16,056 nucleotides of DNA from Lachnoclostridium sp. UBA1308 (GTDB lineage: Bacteria > Bacillota > Clostridia > Lachnospirales > Lachnospiraceae): assembly GCA_002307215.1 (NCBI GenBank), contig DBTU01000032.1:73252-89307 (forward strand), written 5' to 3'. The notes beneath the pieces are model-generated. The model saw only the letters and a list, made by a program, of their open reading frames with translations. It was not told the DNA's origin and ran no database searches. Below are positions 8,216-15,181 of the stretch, one piece after another. Within the stretch, counting starts at the first letter, position 1. The number at the start of each line of letters is the position of its first letter. Position numbers and translations under genes: made by a program.

Positions 8216-8977
8216 TTACATTCTGATGCTGACACCCTTTTCATTTAAATAATGTTTAAGATCCATAATCTCCATTTCTTTATAATGAAACAAGGAAGCT
8301 GCCAGTGCTGCATCAGCTTTACCCTCTGTAAGTGCATCATAAAAATGATCCATGGTTCCTGCACCGCCGGAAGCAATTACCGGAACAGGAACATTCTCAG
8401 AAATCGCTCTGGTAAGCTCAAGATCATAGCCGTCCTTCATTCCATCACAGTCCATACTGGTTAACAGGATTTCACCCGCTCCCAGTTCACAAGCTTTGAT
8501 TGCCCACTCAACAGCATCAATCCCCATATCAATACGTCCGCCGTTCTTAAATATATTCCAGCCGGAACCGTCTGCTCGTCTTTTTGCATCAATAGCCAGA
8601 ACAACACACTGACTGCCGAATTTATCTGCTGCCTCACTGATTAAGGAGGGGTTTAAGATTGCCGCAGTATTAACTGCAATCTTATCGGCACCTTCTCTTA
8701 AAATCATCTTAAAATCCTCTACAGACCGAATGCCTCCACCTACGGTAAAAGGTATAAATACAGTCTCAGCAACCCTTCGAACCATGTCGATTTTAATAGT
8801 TCTTGCATCTGAGGAGGCTGTGATATCTAAAAAAACCAACTCATCTGCACCGGCTTTATCATAGGCGGCACCGACCTCAACCGGATCACCTGCATCACGA
8901 AGATTGACAAAGTTAATCCCCTTGACCACCCTGCCGTTATGCACATCCAAACACGGAATAATTCTCTTTGTAAACAT
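8216..8977 (-). CDS. hisF: Imidazole glycerol phosphate synthase cyclase subunit
   Basis: HisF takes ammonia from its partner HisH and joins it to PRFAR, making imidazole glycerol phosphate and AICAR in histidine biosynthesis. The fold is a TIM barrel. Counted from the chosen start, the catalytic aspartates are D11 (IPCLDV) and D130 (LAIDAKR), and the phosphate-binding loops TVGGGIRS and ASGGAGT are present. The length is 253 residues, which is normal. I chose ATG 8977, preceded by GGAG at 8 nt, because the protein then starts MFTKRIIPCLDV like its family. An upstream in-frame ATG at 9022 would add 15 residues and overlap hisH. It lies 31 bp after the hisH stop, in the usual heterodimer-partner order. 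Confidence 0.97.
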   Translation of the reverse strand: MFTKRIIPCLDVHNGRVVKGINFVNLRDAGDPVEVGAAYDKAGADELVFLDITASSDARTIKIDMVRRVAETVFIPFTVGGGIRSVEDFKMILREGADKIAVNTAAILNPSLISEAADKFGSQCVVLAIDAKRRADGSGWNIFKNGGRIDMGIDAVEWAIKACELGAGEILLTSMDCDGMKDGYDLELTRAISENVPVPVIASGGAGTMDHFYDALTEGKADAALAASLFHYKEMEIMDLKHYLNEKGVSIRM

Positions 8978-9008
8978 ATCTATATCTCCATTCAAAAGTA
9001 TTTCCAAT

Positions 9009-9614
9009 CTATAGGGATGCAAAATTCTTCAATATCTTAAGTCCAACCTCACTGCTTTTTTCCGGATGGAACTGGCATGCATACACATTATCTTTTTCCA
9101 CGGAAGCATGTATCAACGTGCTGTAATTAGTGGTTGCCGCAACATCCTTCTCATCCGTTGCTTTCAGGTAATAAGAATGTACAAAATATACATACGCCTG
9201 ATCAGAAATACCGTGAAACAGCTTAGTGCCCGGCTTAATGGACAGAGAATTCCAACCCATATGTGGGATTTTAAGCCCTTCACAATCCGGGATGCGAAGT
9301 ATTTCACCCTTTAGGATGGACAGACCCTCCACACCATCAGATTCATCGCTCCTCTCAAAAAGAAGCTGTAATCCCAGACATATTCCAAGAAAAGGGATTC
9401 CCTTTTCCACAACTTGTCTGATGGCATCAACCAATTTATAATGTTGTAGCTTACTCATGGCATCTCCAAAGCTTCCTACCCCCGGAAGTATAACCTTATC
9501 CGCATTCATAAGAAGCTGCTTATCTCTTGTAATAACCGCATCTTCTCCTAAGTGATGTAAAGCCTTCTCCACACTTTTTAAATTACCTGCATCATAATCA
9601 ATAATTGCAATCAT
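9009..9614 (-). CDS. hisH: Imidazole glycerol phosphate synthase glutaminase subunit
   Basis: HisH hydrolyses glutamine and passes ammonia to HisF, forming the two-subunit imidazole glycerol phosphate synthase. It is a class I glutamine amidotransferase with the triad C79 (GICLGLQ), H183 and E185 (QFHPEKSS) and the N-terminal glycine loop PGVGSFGD. Its 201 residues match the family length. The ATG at 9614 has AAAGGA about 9 nt upstream. The gene follows the zinc-ribbon membrane protein gene by 23 bp. No other his genes are in the window, so hisH-hisF is detached from the rest of the pathway here. Confidence 0.97.
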   Translation of the reverse strand: MIAIIDYDAGNLKSVEKALHHLGEDAVITRDKQLLMNADKVILPGVGSFGDAMSKLQHYKLVDAIRQVVEKGIPFLGICLGLQLLFERSDESDGVEGLSILKGEILRIPDCEGLKIPHMGWNSLSIKPGTKLFHGISDQAYVYFVHSYYLKATDEKDVAATTNYSTLIHASVEKDNVYACQFHPEKSSEVGLKILKNFASL

Positions 9615-9637
9615 ATTTCACATTCCTTTACTTTTCA

Positions 9638-11665
9638 TTATTCATTGTGTAACGCCACATCGTAAACCTTTATACTGTATTCTTTCATATCCTCAATATT
9701 AATAATACTTAGAGCATCCTTTTCAGACAGCTTAAATTCATTATTCAGTTCCGCCATTATCTGCTCTCGTACATAATCCATATCCGTCTTTATACCAAGT
9801 ATTGTCGCCAGTTCAATGTATTTATCATAACGTTTTAGACCCTTTAGCAGAGAATCAAGAGCCTGCGGAAATTCACTTAATGCACAGTAATTATTATATG
9901 AGTTTAGCTGTTTATTTACAAACATGATTGTCATTATCTTACTATAAATTTCAACATCATCATCATCTATATCAATACCGTAGACTTCATCGTAAGCTTG
10001 TGTGTATTTCTGCTTATTAAAATAGCTGGTTGCATGCTGAATACTAAGTGTATAAGATACAGCATTGGAACCGACATAAATCAGTAATGCAAGCAGTCCA
10101 AAAAATACAAATACAATGGATGCTCCCAAACGGTTAATTCTACCAACGTCTTCATCTATATCATCAATCACCTGAATGACTTCACTTGATTTCTGCTTTT
10201 TTACCTTCTTTGATTTCTTCTTATCAGTAACTTCTTCGGATTCCTCTGTATCGCTCTTGCTTCCTTTTCCCTTTTTATCGGTATCCTTTACGTCTTCGGT
10301 TTCTGCTTCCTTGCCCTTTTTCCCCTTCTTACCCTTCTTCGCTTTCGCTTGTCGGGGTTCATCAATCGTTTGGGTTCCCTCCTGATCCGAAATATTTATG
10401 GAATTGGTCGCCTTTTTAGAGGCATTTTTATCCTCTATATTGCCAAATAAACGTTGAAACAGATTTTTGTTTTGCTGTTCCTCACTTCCCTTACCTGTCT
10501 TCTTCCCGGAAGTTTTTTTTGCTTTCTTACTCTTTTCCTTTTTTGCTTTCTTATCATTCTTATCAGGAATACGATTAAGTAATTCTTCTTCATTCAGATT
10601 TGGATCATTTAAACCGGATACAGCCTTCAGAGCATCCGAAAATACTGTACCGACATTGCTGGGCGTACCGGATCCCTTTGCCGGTGCTTCCGGTATTCCA
10701 TTCATTAGATCATTAATGGCTCTCACATCATCCGACACCGGATCATCAGAGGATATCTGATTTAAAAGGCTGAGGAAATCATCCTCATCCTCATCCTCCG
10801 GTTTTAATTCCATATCCTCATCTTCAGGTGTTTCCTGAAAATAGCTTGTATCCAGATCTTGTGCAGCCTCATTCTCTAACGGTATATCCTTTATTTTATC
10901 TGATTCTCCATTCGTTTTTTCATCTATTTCTTCGTCATTGTTTTGACTGGAATCCAGCTGGTTCAGAAGTTCGTTCAGATCAGCGTCAAAATCGTCCTCT
11001 TCATTATCATGACCCTCGGTCATATTCATCTGATCAATTACATCATTATATTCGGACAGTGTATCCTCCGGAGTGTTATTTATCATACTATCTTCGGAAA
11101 TTTCCGGAACTATATTTGTACTTGCTTCGGACATTTCATAAACTATATCTTTACTTGTTTCGGACATCTCCGGAACAAAATCCTTAACGGCTTCGGACAT
11201 CTTCGGAACTATATCCTTACTTGCTTCAGATATTTCCTGAACTTTATCCTTACTTGCTTCAGACATCTCCGGAACAAAATCCTTACTGGATTCGGTAGTG
11301 TTTGAGGAAATCTTTTCACCAAACAGATCTTCATCGCTGATGATTTCCTCAGTGTTTAAATTTGCCAAATCCTCGTCGATGTTGAAATGATCAAAATCCT
11401 CAATATCACCGATATCAAAACGAAACATTTCCTCGTCCGTGTTAGTGGTCTCAGATGTAAAATCTGTAATTTTTTCAGTACTGACCGGACTTGATTCTTT
11501 CTTCTTTTTATAGGCGTTCTCAGTAGACGGTTTCGTATTTTTGACAGAGTTTAATAAGCTGTCCAGATAAGATTCATTGGCTTTCGCTTTGTCCTTATCC
11601 AGACAGTCTTGACAATATTCTACTCCATCCGGTATATCCGTTTTACATTGTTTGCATTTTGCCAT
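9638..11665 (-). CDS. Zinc-ribbon, repeat-containing single-pass membrane protein of unknown function
   Basis: I do not recognise a named family for the whole 675-residue protein. Residues 4-21 form a zinc ribbon (C4xxC7, C18xxC21). Residues 125-190 hold six tandem 11-residue repeats of the type EASKDIVPEMS. Very acidic stretches follow (about 200-310), then a lysine-rich region with AKKGKKGKKGK (about 370-490). One transmembrane helix is at about 514-536, and a C-terminal domain of about 140 residues has helical character (SYFNKQKYTQAYDEV, SEFPQALDSLLKGLK), somewhat like tetratricopeptide pairs. The most likely topology is a cytoplasmic disordered N-terminal part with the C-terminal domain outside, but the reverse cannot be excluded. 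The ribosome binding site is weak (GGACGG). It lies between the CheW-like gene and hisH in an apparent operon, so a link to chemosensory or envelope processes is possible but unproven. Confidence 0.8.
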   Translation of the reverse strand: MAKCKQCKTDIPDGVEYCQDCLDKDKAKANESYLDSLLNSVKNTKPSTENAYKKKKESSPVSTEKITDFTSETTNTDEEMFRFDIGDIEDFDHFNIDEDLANLNTEEIISDEDLFGEKISSNTTESSKDFVPEMSEASKDKVQEISEASKDIVPKMSEAVKDFVPEMSETSKDIVYEMSEASTNIVPEISEDSMINNTPEDTLSEYNDVIDQMNMTEGHDNEEDDFDADLNELLNQLDSSQNNDEEIDEKTNGESDKIKDIPLENEAAQDLDTSYFQETPEDEDMELKPEDEDEDDFLSLLNQISSDDPVSDDVRAINDLMNGIPEAPAKGSGTPSNVGTVFSDALKAVSGLNDPNLNEEELLNRIPDKNDKKAKKEKSKKAKKTSGKKTGKGSEEQQNKNLFQRLFGNIEDKNASKKATNSINISDQEGTQTIDEPRQAKAKKGKKGKKGKEAETEDVKDTDKKGKGSKSDTEESEEVTDKKKSKKVKKQKSSEVIQVIDDIDEDVGRINRLGASIVFVFFGLLALLIYVGSNAVSYTLSIQHATSYFNKQKYTQAYDEVYGIDIDDDDVEIYSKIMTIMFVNKQLNSYNNYCALSEFPQALDSLLKGLKRYDKYIELATILGIKTDMDYVREQIMAELNNEFKLSEKDALSIINIEDMKEYSIKVYDVALHNE
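11096..11293 (-). repeat. Six 33-bp tandem repeats inside the zinc-ribbon protein gene
   Basis: Six in-frame 33-bp units encode 11-residue repeats (consensus E-A-S-K-D-I-V-P-E-M-S), residues 125-190. The units have diverged at both DNA and protein level, and the frame is kept throughout. This suggests expansion by slippage or unequal crossover with the protein still made. Copy number may differ between strains. Confidence 0.85.
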
Positions 11666-11678
11666 TCAAGCACCGTCC

Positions 11679-11701
11679 AAAAATAATAGATTTCATCTAT
11701 T
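11679..11701 (-). terminator. Weak terminator-like hairpin between the CheW-like and zinc-ribbon genes
   Basis: On the minus strand a 7-bp stem AATAGAT/ATCTATT with a 3-nt loop is followed by ATTTTT, 12 bp after the CheW-like stop codon. The stem is almost wholly A-T, so it is probably a partial terminator. I see no promoter in the 47-bp gap, so downstream genes seem to rely on read-through. Confidence 0.4.
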
Positions 11702-11712
11702 TCCAAAAACAA

Positions 11713-12213
11713 TTATCCAATATTAACCATTGCTTCCTCTTGGTCAATATTTATCTCCGGATTAATATTACTAATTACCTTTCTGATATCAATCAGTTCA
11801 ATAATCTTATCATCCATCTTAATAATACCGATAATTGCAAATTTTTGATTTGTACTAATCATCTTGCCGGGCTTTCTGATATCAGAGGTCTGCTTTCTAT
11901 GTATTCCGCATACACTGTCAACATGAATAGCAATGGTAAGACTGCCGATTCCTGTTACAATTATCATCTCATTTTTGTTGGTATCTATGTCCTCAAGATT
12001 CAGATACTTCTTTAAATCAATGACAGGAATCAGAAAATCTCTTGGCATTATGATACCTTCAATAAAAGGATGTGTATTGGGCACAGGTGTGGGCTTCGTT
12101 CCATATGTCAATATTTCATTTATATCACTTACATTGATGCCATAGGAATTTCCTCCTGCCTTAAATTCCAGAATCTCAATTTCGGTTGTTAACCTTCCAT
12201 TATCCTTCTCCAT
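11713..12213 (-). CDS. cheW: CheW-domain chemotaxis coupling protein (CheV-type, no receiver)
   Basis: This is a cytoplasmic coupling protein that should link chemoreceptors to CheA. The 166 residues form one CheW-like domain: strand region IEILEFKAGGNSYGINVSDI, then PTPVPNTHPFIEG, then IMPRDFLIPVIDLKKYL. The segment MPRD replaces the N-x-R-G of typical CheW and resembles the CheW-like half of CheV proteins. CheV would carry a receiver domain of about 120 residues after this, but the frame stops at residue 166 and no receiver follows in the DNA. It may be a stand-alone CheV-type coupler or a shortened CheV. The ATG at 12213 has GGAGG 7 nt upstream. It carries its own sigma-D-like and sigma-A promoters and heads the unit that continues to ung. 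The gene symbol is by domain only. Confidence 0.85.
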   Translation of the reverse strand: MEKDNGRLTTEIEILEFKAGGNSYGINVSDINEILTYGTKPTPVPNTHPFIEGIIMPRDFLIPVIDLKKYLNLEDIDTNKNEMIIVTGIGSLTIAIHVDSVCGIHRKQTSDIRKPGKMISTNQKFAIIGIIKMDDKIIELIDIRKVISNINPEINIDQEEAMVNIG

Positions 12214-12243
12214 ATCAATACCTCCATTATAATCTATCCATAT

Positions 12244-12266
12244 TTTCTACAGAATTCATGTAGAAA
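12244..12266 (-). promoter_or_regulatory. Leader hairpin upstream of the CheW-like gene
   Basis: A perfect 8-bp inverted repeat TTTCTACA/TGTAGAAA with a 7-nt loop lies in the predicted leader, between the sigma-A start site (near 12281) and the ribosome binding site. No T-run follows it, so it is not a terminator. It may protect the mRNA 5' end or serve as a binding site. Confidence 0.4.
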
Positions 12267-12287
12267 CAACAAAAGTTTTCTATTTTC

Positions 12288-12316
12288 ATTATAGTGTTTA
12301 TTTATAATTTTGTAAA
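12288..12316 (-). promoter_or_regulatory. Sigma-A promoter of the CheW-like operon
   Basis: The -35 TTTACA (12311-12316) and the perfect -10 TATAAT (12288-12293) are separated by 17 nt. The predicted start near 12281 gives a leader of about 68 nt before the ATG at 12213. Confidence 0.7.
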
Positions 12317-12366
12317 GGGCACAAACGCGTATGAATGTTCCATTTAATCCGCTATCGTTATAATTT

Positions 12367-12393
12367 ATATCGGCTATCATCTGTATATAAATA
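12367..12393 (-). promoter_or_regulatory. Sigma-D (flagellar sigma factor) type promoter of the CheW-like operon
   Basis: GCCGATAT at 12367-12374 is an exact match to the -10 element of sigma-D/sigma-28 promoters. The expected -35 (TAAA about 15 nt upstream) is poor: TATT in that place. The downstream gene is a chemotaxis coupler, which supports the call. It would start transcription near 12360, upstream of the sigma-A promoter. Confidence 0.5.
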
Positions 12394-12419
12394 ACCTTTC
12401 AAATGCTTTTTCTATGGTG

Positions 12420-12920
12420 TTATAAATGTTTTTGAAAGCAGATTGCTTTATCATTGTTATAATACTTGCCGTAATTTTCTATTCTTTTATAACCTCTTTT
12501 TTCATAAAATGCTACAGCACCCTCATTGATAATCCTTGTCTCAAGCCGTATTGCCAAAAATCCGAGTATTCCTGCATGTTCTTCCAGATACGATAAAATC
12601 TCTGTTCCTATTCCTTTTGCTTGGAATTTAGCATACATTCTCTTGACTTCAGCAACATTTTGATTCATCTGTCGAATAGCTCCACAACCAACAGCCTCGC
12701 CCATTCTATTACGCGCTATAACAAATAAAGCTCTGGGGTCATTCATATCCTCTATGTCAAATGAATTTCTACCACTATCACCGGTAATATTTTGCAGCAC
12801 ATCTGATAATTCCCGCAGTAATTGCTCTGCGTCCTTCGAATGAATGTTATCTTCTGATATTCTATAAACTGCCTGCGCAATTTCCGGATCAGGACATAGG
12901 GCTTTCTGTTGATCATACAT
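12420..12920 (-). CDS. GNAT-family N-acetyltransferase
   Basis: It should transfer an acetyl group from acetyl-CoA to an amine of unknown identity. The GNAT core is visible: ALFVIARNRMGEAVGCGAIR (beta-strands 2-3), VAEVKRMYAKFQAKGIGTEI (strand 4 and the acyl-CoA loop, here QAKGIG for the R/QxxGxG/A motif), and GAVAFYEKRGYKRI near the end. I chose ATG 12920 (166 residues) because GGAGG lies 9 nt before it. The frame stays open to an ATG at 12998 that overlaps the preceding remnant gene, but those 26 residues look unlike GNAT N-termini and lack a ribosome binding site. No terminator follows, so transcription may continue into the CheW-like gene. The substrate cannot be told. Confidence 0.88.
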   Translation of the reverse strand: MYDQQKALCPDPEIAQAVYRISEDNIHSKDAEQLLRELSDVLQNITGDSGRNSFDIEDMNDPRALFVIARNRMGEAVGCGAIRQMNQNVAEVKRMYAKFQAKGIGTEILSYLEEHAGILGFLAIRLETRIINEGAVAFYEKRGYKRIENYGKYYNNDKAICFQKHL

Positions 12921-12990
12921 TCCAATATACCTCCTACACCGGAATTTGTAAGCATCTCTATTCTTCACCTCAATCTGTACAATAAAGGAC

Positions 12991-13287
12991 TTATTCATTC
13001 TCTAATAACTTATTTTTTATCTTGATCTCAATTTCATTGCTCTCAAGATTAATATATTTTACTAATACCGAAATACGATTTTGTTTATTTAATACATCCC
13101 AATAGAAATCCAACGTCTCCTTTAAATTGTCCATAAGAATCCTATTTCTGCTGTTATCGCTTCTTCCCATGATCCAATATACTTGAACGATTCCGGTACC
13201 GTCGGGAGTCATTCCGATCACGATACCACGCCCCGGATATTCGTTTGATTGGAGCTTTATTAAATTCTTATGTAATATATTTTTCAA
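12991..13287 (-). pseudogene. IMP cyclohydrolase-like remnant with a large internal deletion
   Basis: The 98-residue frame joins two ends of a clostridial IMP cyclohydrolase (PurO-like fold). Residues 14-50 match its N-terminus, with SNEYPGRGIVIG and IMGRSDNSRNRI. Residues 59-93 match its C-terminus, in the place of the family's 'LW..LN..N.VSLFVRYID' stretch (here FYWDVLNKQNRISVLVKYIN). The full enzyme, which closes the ring of FAICAR to give IMP in the last step of purine synthesis, is roughly 230 residues, so about 130 are missing from the middle. The join is in frame and the open frame is intact, so a short protein may still be made but catalysis is unlikely. The start is TTG at 13287 with AGGA 11 nt upstream. 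Family assignment is from recalled motifs. Confidence 0.7.
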
Positions 13288-13310
13288 TATTTGTATTTTC
13301 CTATCCGTAA

Positions 13311-13886
13311 TTATGTAGTCTGTGAAGACATCTCATATAAACTATTCAGCAATTTAGCGGCTTCACCGGCTTTATATATTGCATATATATCATCTGCTGC
13401 AGGAACATTATCAGTGTCAAGCGAAAAGACATTTGAGACACATGGTAATGCATTTAGAAATTTGAATATTGTGTGTGCGGTGGTACTTGCTTTCTCTTCT
13501 GTTCCTTTTTCGGCTCCTGCAAGCATTAAAACGCCATTTTTCTTTTTGAAGATTTTATCAATCCCGCGAAAACGCTTTGATGCATAATACATTTGTACTC
13601 TACTTGCTACATTTAATAACGGCCCGCTTAATTCAGAGAACCAAATCGGAGAAGCTATCACTATATTATCGCATTCTTCCAGATAATTATATATTTCTTG
13701 CATTTTATCATTAAGACTGCAACCGTCATTGCCCCAACAAAATCTGCAGTCAATACATGGACTAATCTCATCAAAGTGCGAGGAAACGACCTTAACTTCG
13801 CCCAATATATTATTGCAAAACTCATTGATTAGAGCATCTGTATCGCCATTTCTTCTCGTTGATCCATTTAAAATTAAGGTTTTCAT
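13311..13886 (-). CDS. Flavodoxin-family NAD(P)H oxidoreductase, iron-sulfur flavoprotein type
   Basis: This is a cytoplasmic FMN-binding redox protein. The flavodoxin-like fold begins with ILNGSTRRNGDTDAL (phosphate loop for FMN), followed by DNIVIASPIWFSELSG. A compact cysteine cluster C-x2-C-x2-C-x5-C (CIDCRFCWGNDGC) matches the motif by which archaeal and clostridial iron-sulfur flavoproteins bind a 4Fe-4S cluster. The 191-residue length fits. I prefer ATG 13886 (MKTLILNGS, the usual family start) with GAGGG 12 nt upstream; an ATG at 13898 overlaps the nitroreductase stop but has GAGGG directly against it. It follows the nitroreductase gene by 5 bp, which suggests that the two flavoproteins work in related electron-transfer steps. 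Confidence 0.88.
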   Translation of the reverse strand: MKTLILNGSTRRNGDTDALINEFCNNILGEVKVVSSHFDEISPCIDCRFCWGNDGCSLNDKMQEIYNYLEECDNIVIASPIWFSELSGPLLNVASRVQMYYASKRFRGIDKIFKKKNGVLMLAGAEKGTEEKASTTAHTIFKFLNALPCVSNVFSLDTDNVPAADDIYAIYKAGEAAKLLNSLYEMSSQTT

Positions 13887-13891
13887 CGGAT

Positions 13892-14401
13892 TTACCATCC
13901 CTCATAGTGTAACTTAGTCGCATCATATCTATCTGCAGTCTTTTTTTCTTCACCCTTTTGTCCAAGAACCACCATTCCCACCGGTATAATATTATTAGGC
14001 AATGAGCAAACCTTTTTTATTTTTTTCGTAAGTTGAGTGATCGGATATAAGCCACACCATACTGCTCCGAGTCCAAGACCATGTGCGGCTAACAGGATAT
14101 TTTCGATGGCAGCCGAACAATCTTCAATTAATAGGCCTGTCATCGTCTGCTTATTCTTATCTCCACATACAATAATGCAAACCTCTGCTTGTGGGAGCAT
14201 CTTTGCATATGGATGAACCTTTGCAATTTCATCAAATTTATTCTTATCTTTTATTATAACAAACTCCCATGGCTGACCGTTGTGAGCTGATGGTGCATGA
14301 AAACCTGCTCTGAATACAGCTTCTAAATCTTGATCGGATACAGGCTCTCCGCTAAACTTTCGAATACTTCTCCTTGTATATATTGCCTCTAATACATCCA
14401 T
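13892..14401 (-). CDS. Nitroreductase-family FMN-dependent oxidoreductase
   Basis: It should use FMN and NAD(P)H to reduce nitro compounds, quinones or similar acceptors; the natural substrate is not apparent. The family N-terminal motif AIYTRRSIRKF (FMN phosphate contact), HAPSAHNGQPWEFVII and the FMN-binding C-terminal half NILLAAHGLGLGAVWCGLYP are present. With 169 residues it is a short, single-domain member. The start is ATG 14401, preceded by AGGGAG at 9 nt; a further in-frame ATG at 14428 would add nine residues that contain this ribosome binding site. The gap to the GrpB gene upstream is 79 bp and no terminator is evident, so it may belong to the same transcript. Confidence 0.92.
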   Translation of the reverse strand: MDVLEAIYTRRSIRKFSGEPVSDQDLEAVFRAGFHAPSAHNGQPWEFVIIKDKNKFDEIAKVHPYAKMLPQAEVCIIVCGDKNKQTMTGLLIEDCSAAIENILLAAHGLGLGAVWCGLYPITQLTKKIKKVCSLPNNIIPVGMVVLGQKGEEKKTADRYDATKLHYEGW

Positions 14402-14480
14402 GTTGTAATACTCCCTCTTGCCTTCCAAATTGATTTTCCATAACAGAGTTTGAATCTACTTCTTTGTATGTGAGCTACCT

Positions 14481-15092
14481 TCACCTGCTTGGCAATTGTT
14501 CTTTGGCATCACATTTTCCCATATCAATGGCATATCTATGTGGAAATTCTTTTCTTGCATACTCTGAATATTCTCTCACAAACTTCCCCTTCGCATCGGT
14601 ATATGTATCCCTATCAAACATATACTGTTCTTTTAATTTAAACTTGAGTTTTCCGTATTCCTGGGCAATCTCGGGATGCATGATTAAATAATCTCTAAAG
14701 TATAATTCATCCCAATCACCATAGACTCTTACATGAATATGTACACATTGTCCTTCAAAACCATGTGGGGTATATCCTTTTAAATACATAATGATATCAT
14801 TTTGAGGATTATTAGTAATATAACCTTCATCTCTCATCTTTTCAGTTATCGCTGATAAGTCAATGCCCGGTAAAATCTCCAGTAATATATCAATTGTAGG
14901 TTTAGCGACTAATCCGAATACGACAGAGCTTCCAATATGATTGATTCTCACAATTTTATCATCAAAAATAGATTGTAAAAATTCTCTTTCAACCATATAA
15001 TAATCTTTCCACGCCAAATTATGCGGTTCCAGTAAAACCGGAAATAATTCAGAAAGTTTATTCTCTGGCACTTGTGAAAAATCCTGTCTCAT
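14481..15092 (-). CDS. GrpB family protein (UPF0157)
   Basis: GrpB proteins have a nucleotidyltransferase-like fold, and their cellular role is not settled. The signature INHIGSSVVFGLVAKPTIDI is present, with VVFGL where most members have SVPGL, and the second conserved block HIHVRVYGDWDELYFRDYL is intact. The 203-residue length is slightly longer than typical because of an N-terminal extension with EPHNLAWKDYYMVEREF. The ATG at 15092 has GAGGAG only 2 nt upstream, but AGGA also lies 11 nt away. It follows the P-loop gene by 89 bp, in which I see only a small hairpin (GCGTAT/ATGCGC) and no terminator. Confidence 0.88.
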   Translation of the reverse strand: MRQDFSQVPENKLSELFPVLLEPHNLAWKDYYMVEREFLQSIFDDKIVRINHIGSSVVFGLVAKPTIDILLEILPGIDLSAITEKMRDEGYITNNPQNDIIMYLKGYTPHGFEGQCVHIHVRVYGDWDELYFRDYLIMHPEIAQEYGKLKFKLKEQYMFDRDTYTDAKGKFVREYSEYARKEFPHRYAIDMGKCDAKEQLPSR

Positions 15093-15181
15093 GTCTCCTC
15101 AATTCCTGCGCATACTTAATACGCATATGAAGTTTGAGCCGAGTATTACGCAGTCACAAACTTTGTAAGTAAAAGTTTATA

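Noticed and set aside
11096..11293. Regularly spaced repeats that could suggest a CRISPR array
   Set aside because: The units are 33 bp, directly adjacent without spacers, diverged, and lie in frame inside a coding sequence. They are protein repeats.
10176..11305. Several plus-strand open frames of 69-120 codons opposite the zinc-ribbon protein gene
   Set aside because: They mirror the repetitive, low-complexity coding strand. Their products are runs of F, L, S and C or 11-residue mirror repeats without ribosome binding sites or known motifs.
12752..12955. A 67-codon minus-strand frame overlapping the acetyltransferase
   Set aside because: It is a different reading frame of the acetyltransferase gene, with no motif and no reason to be translated.
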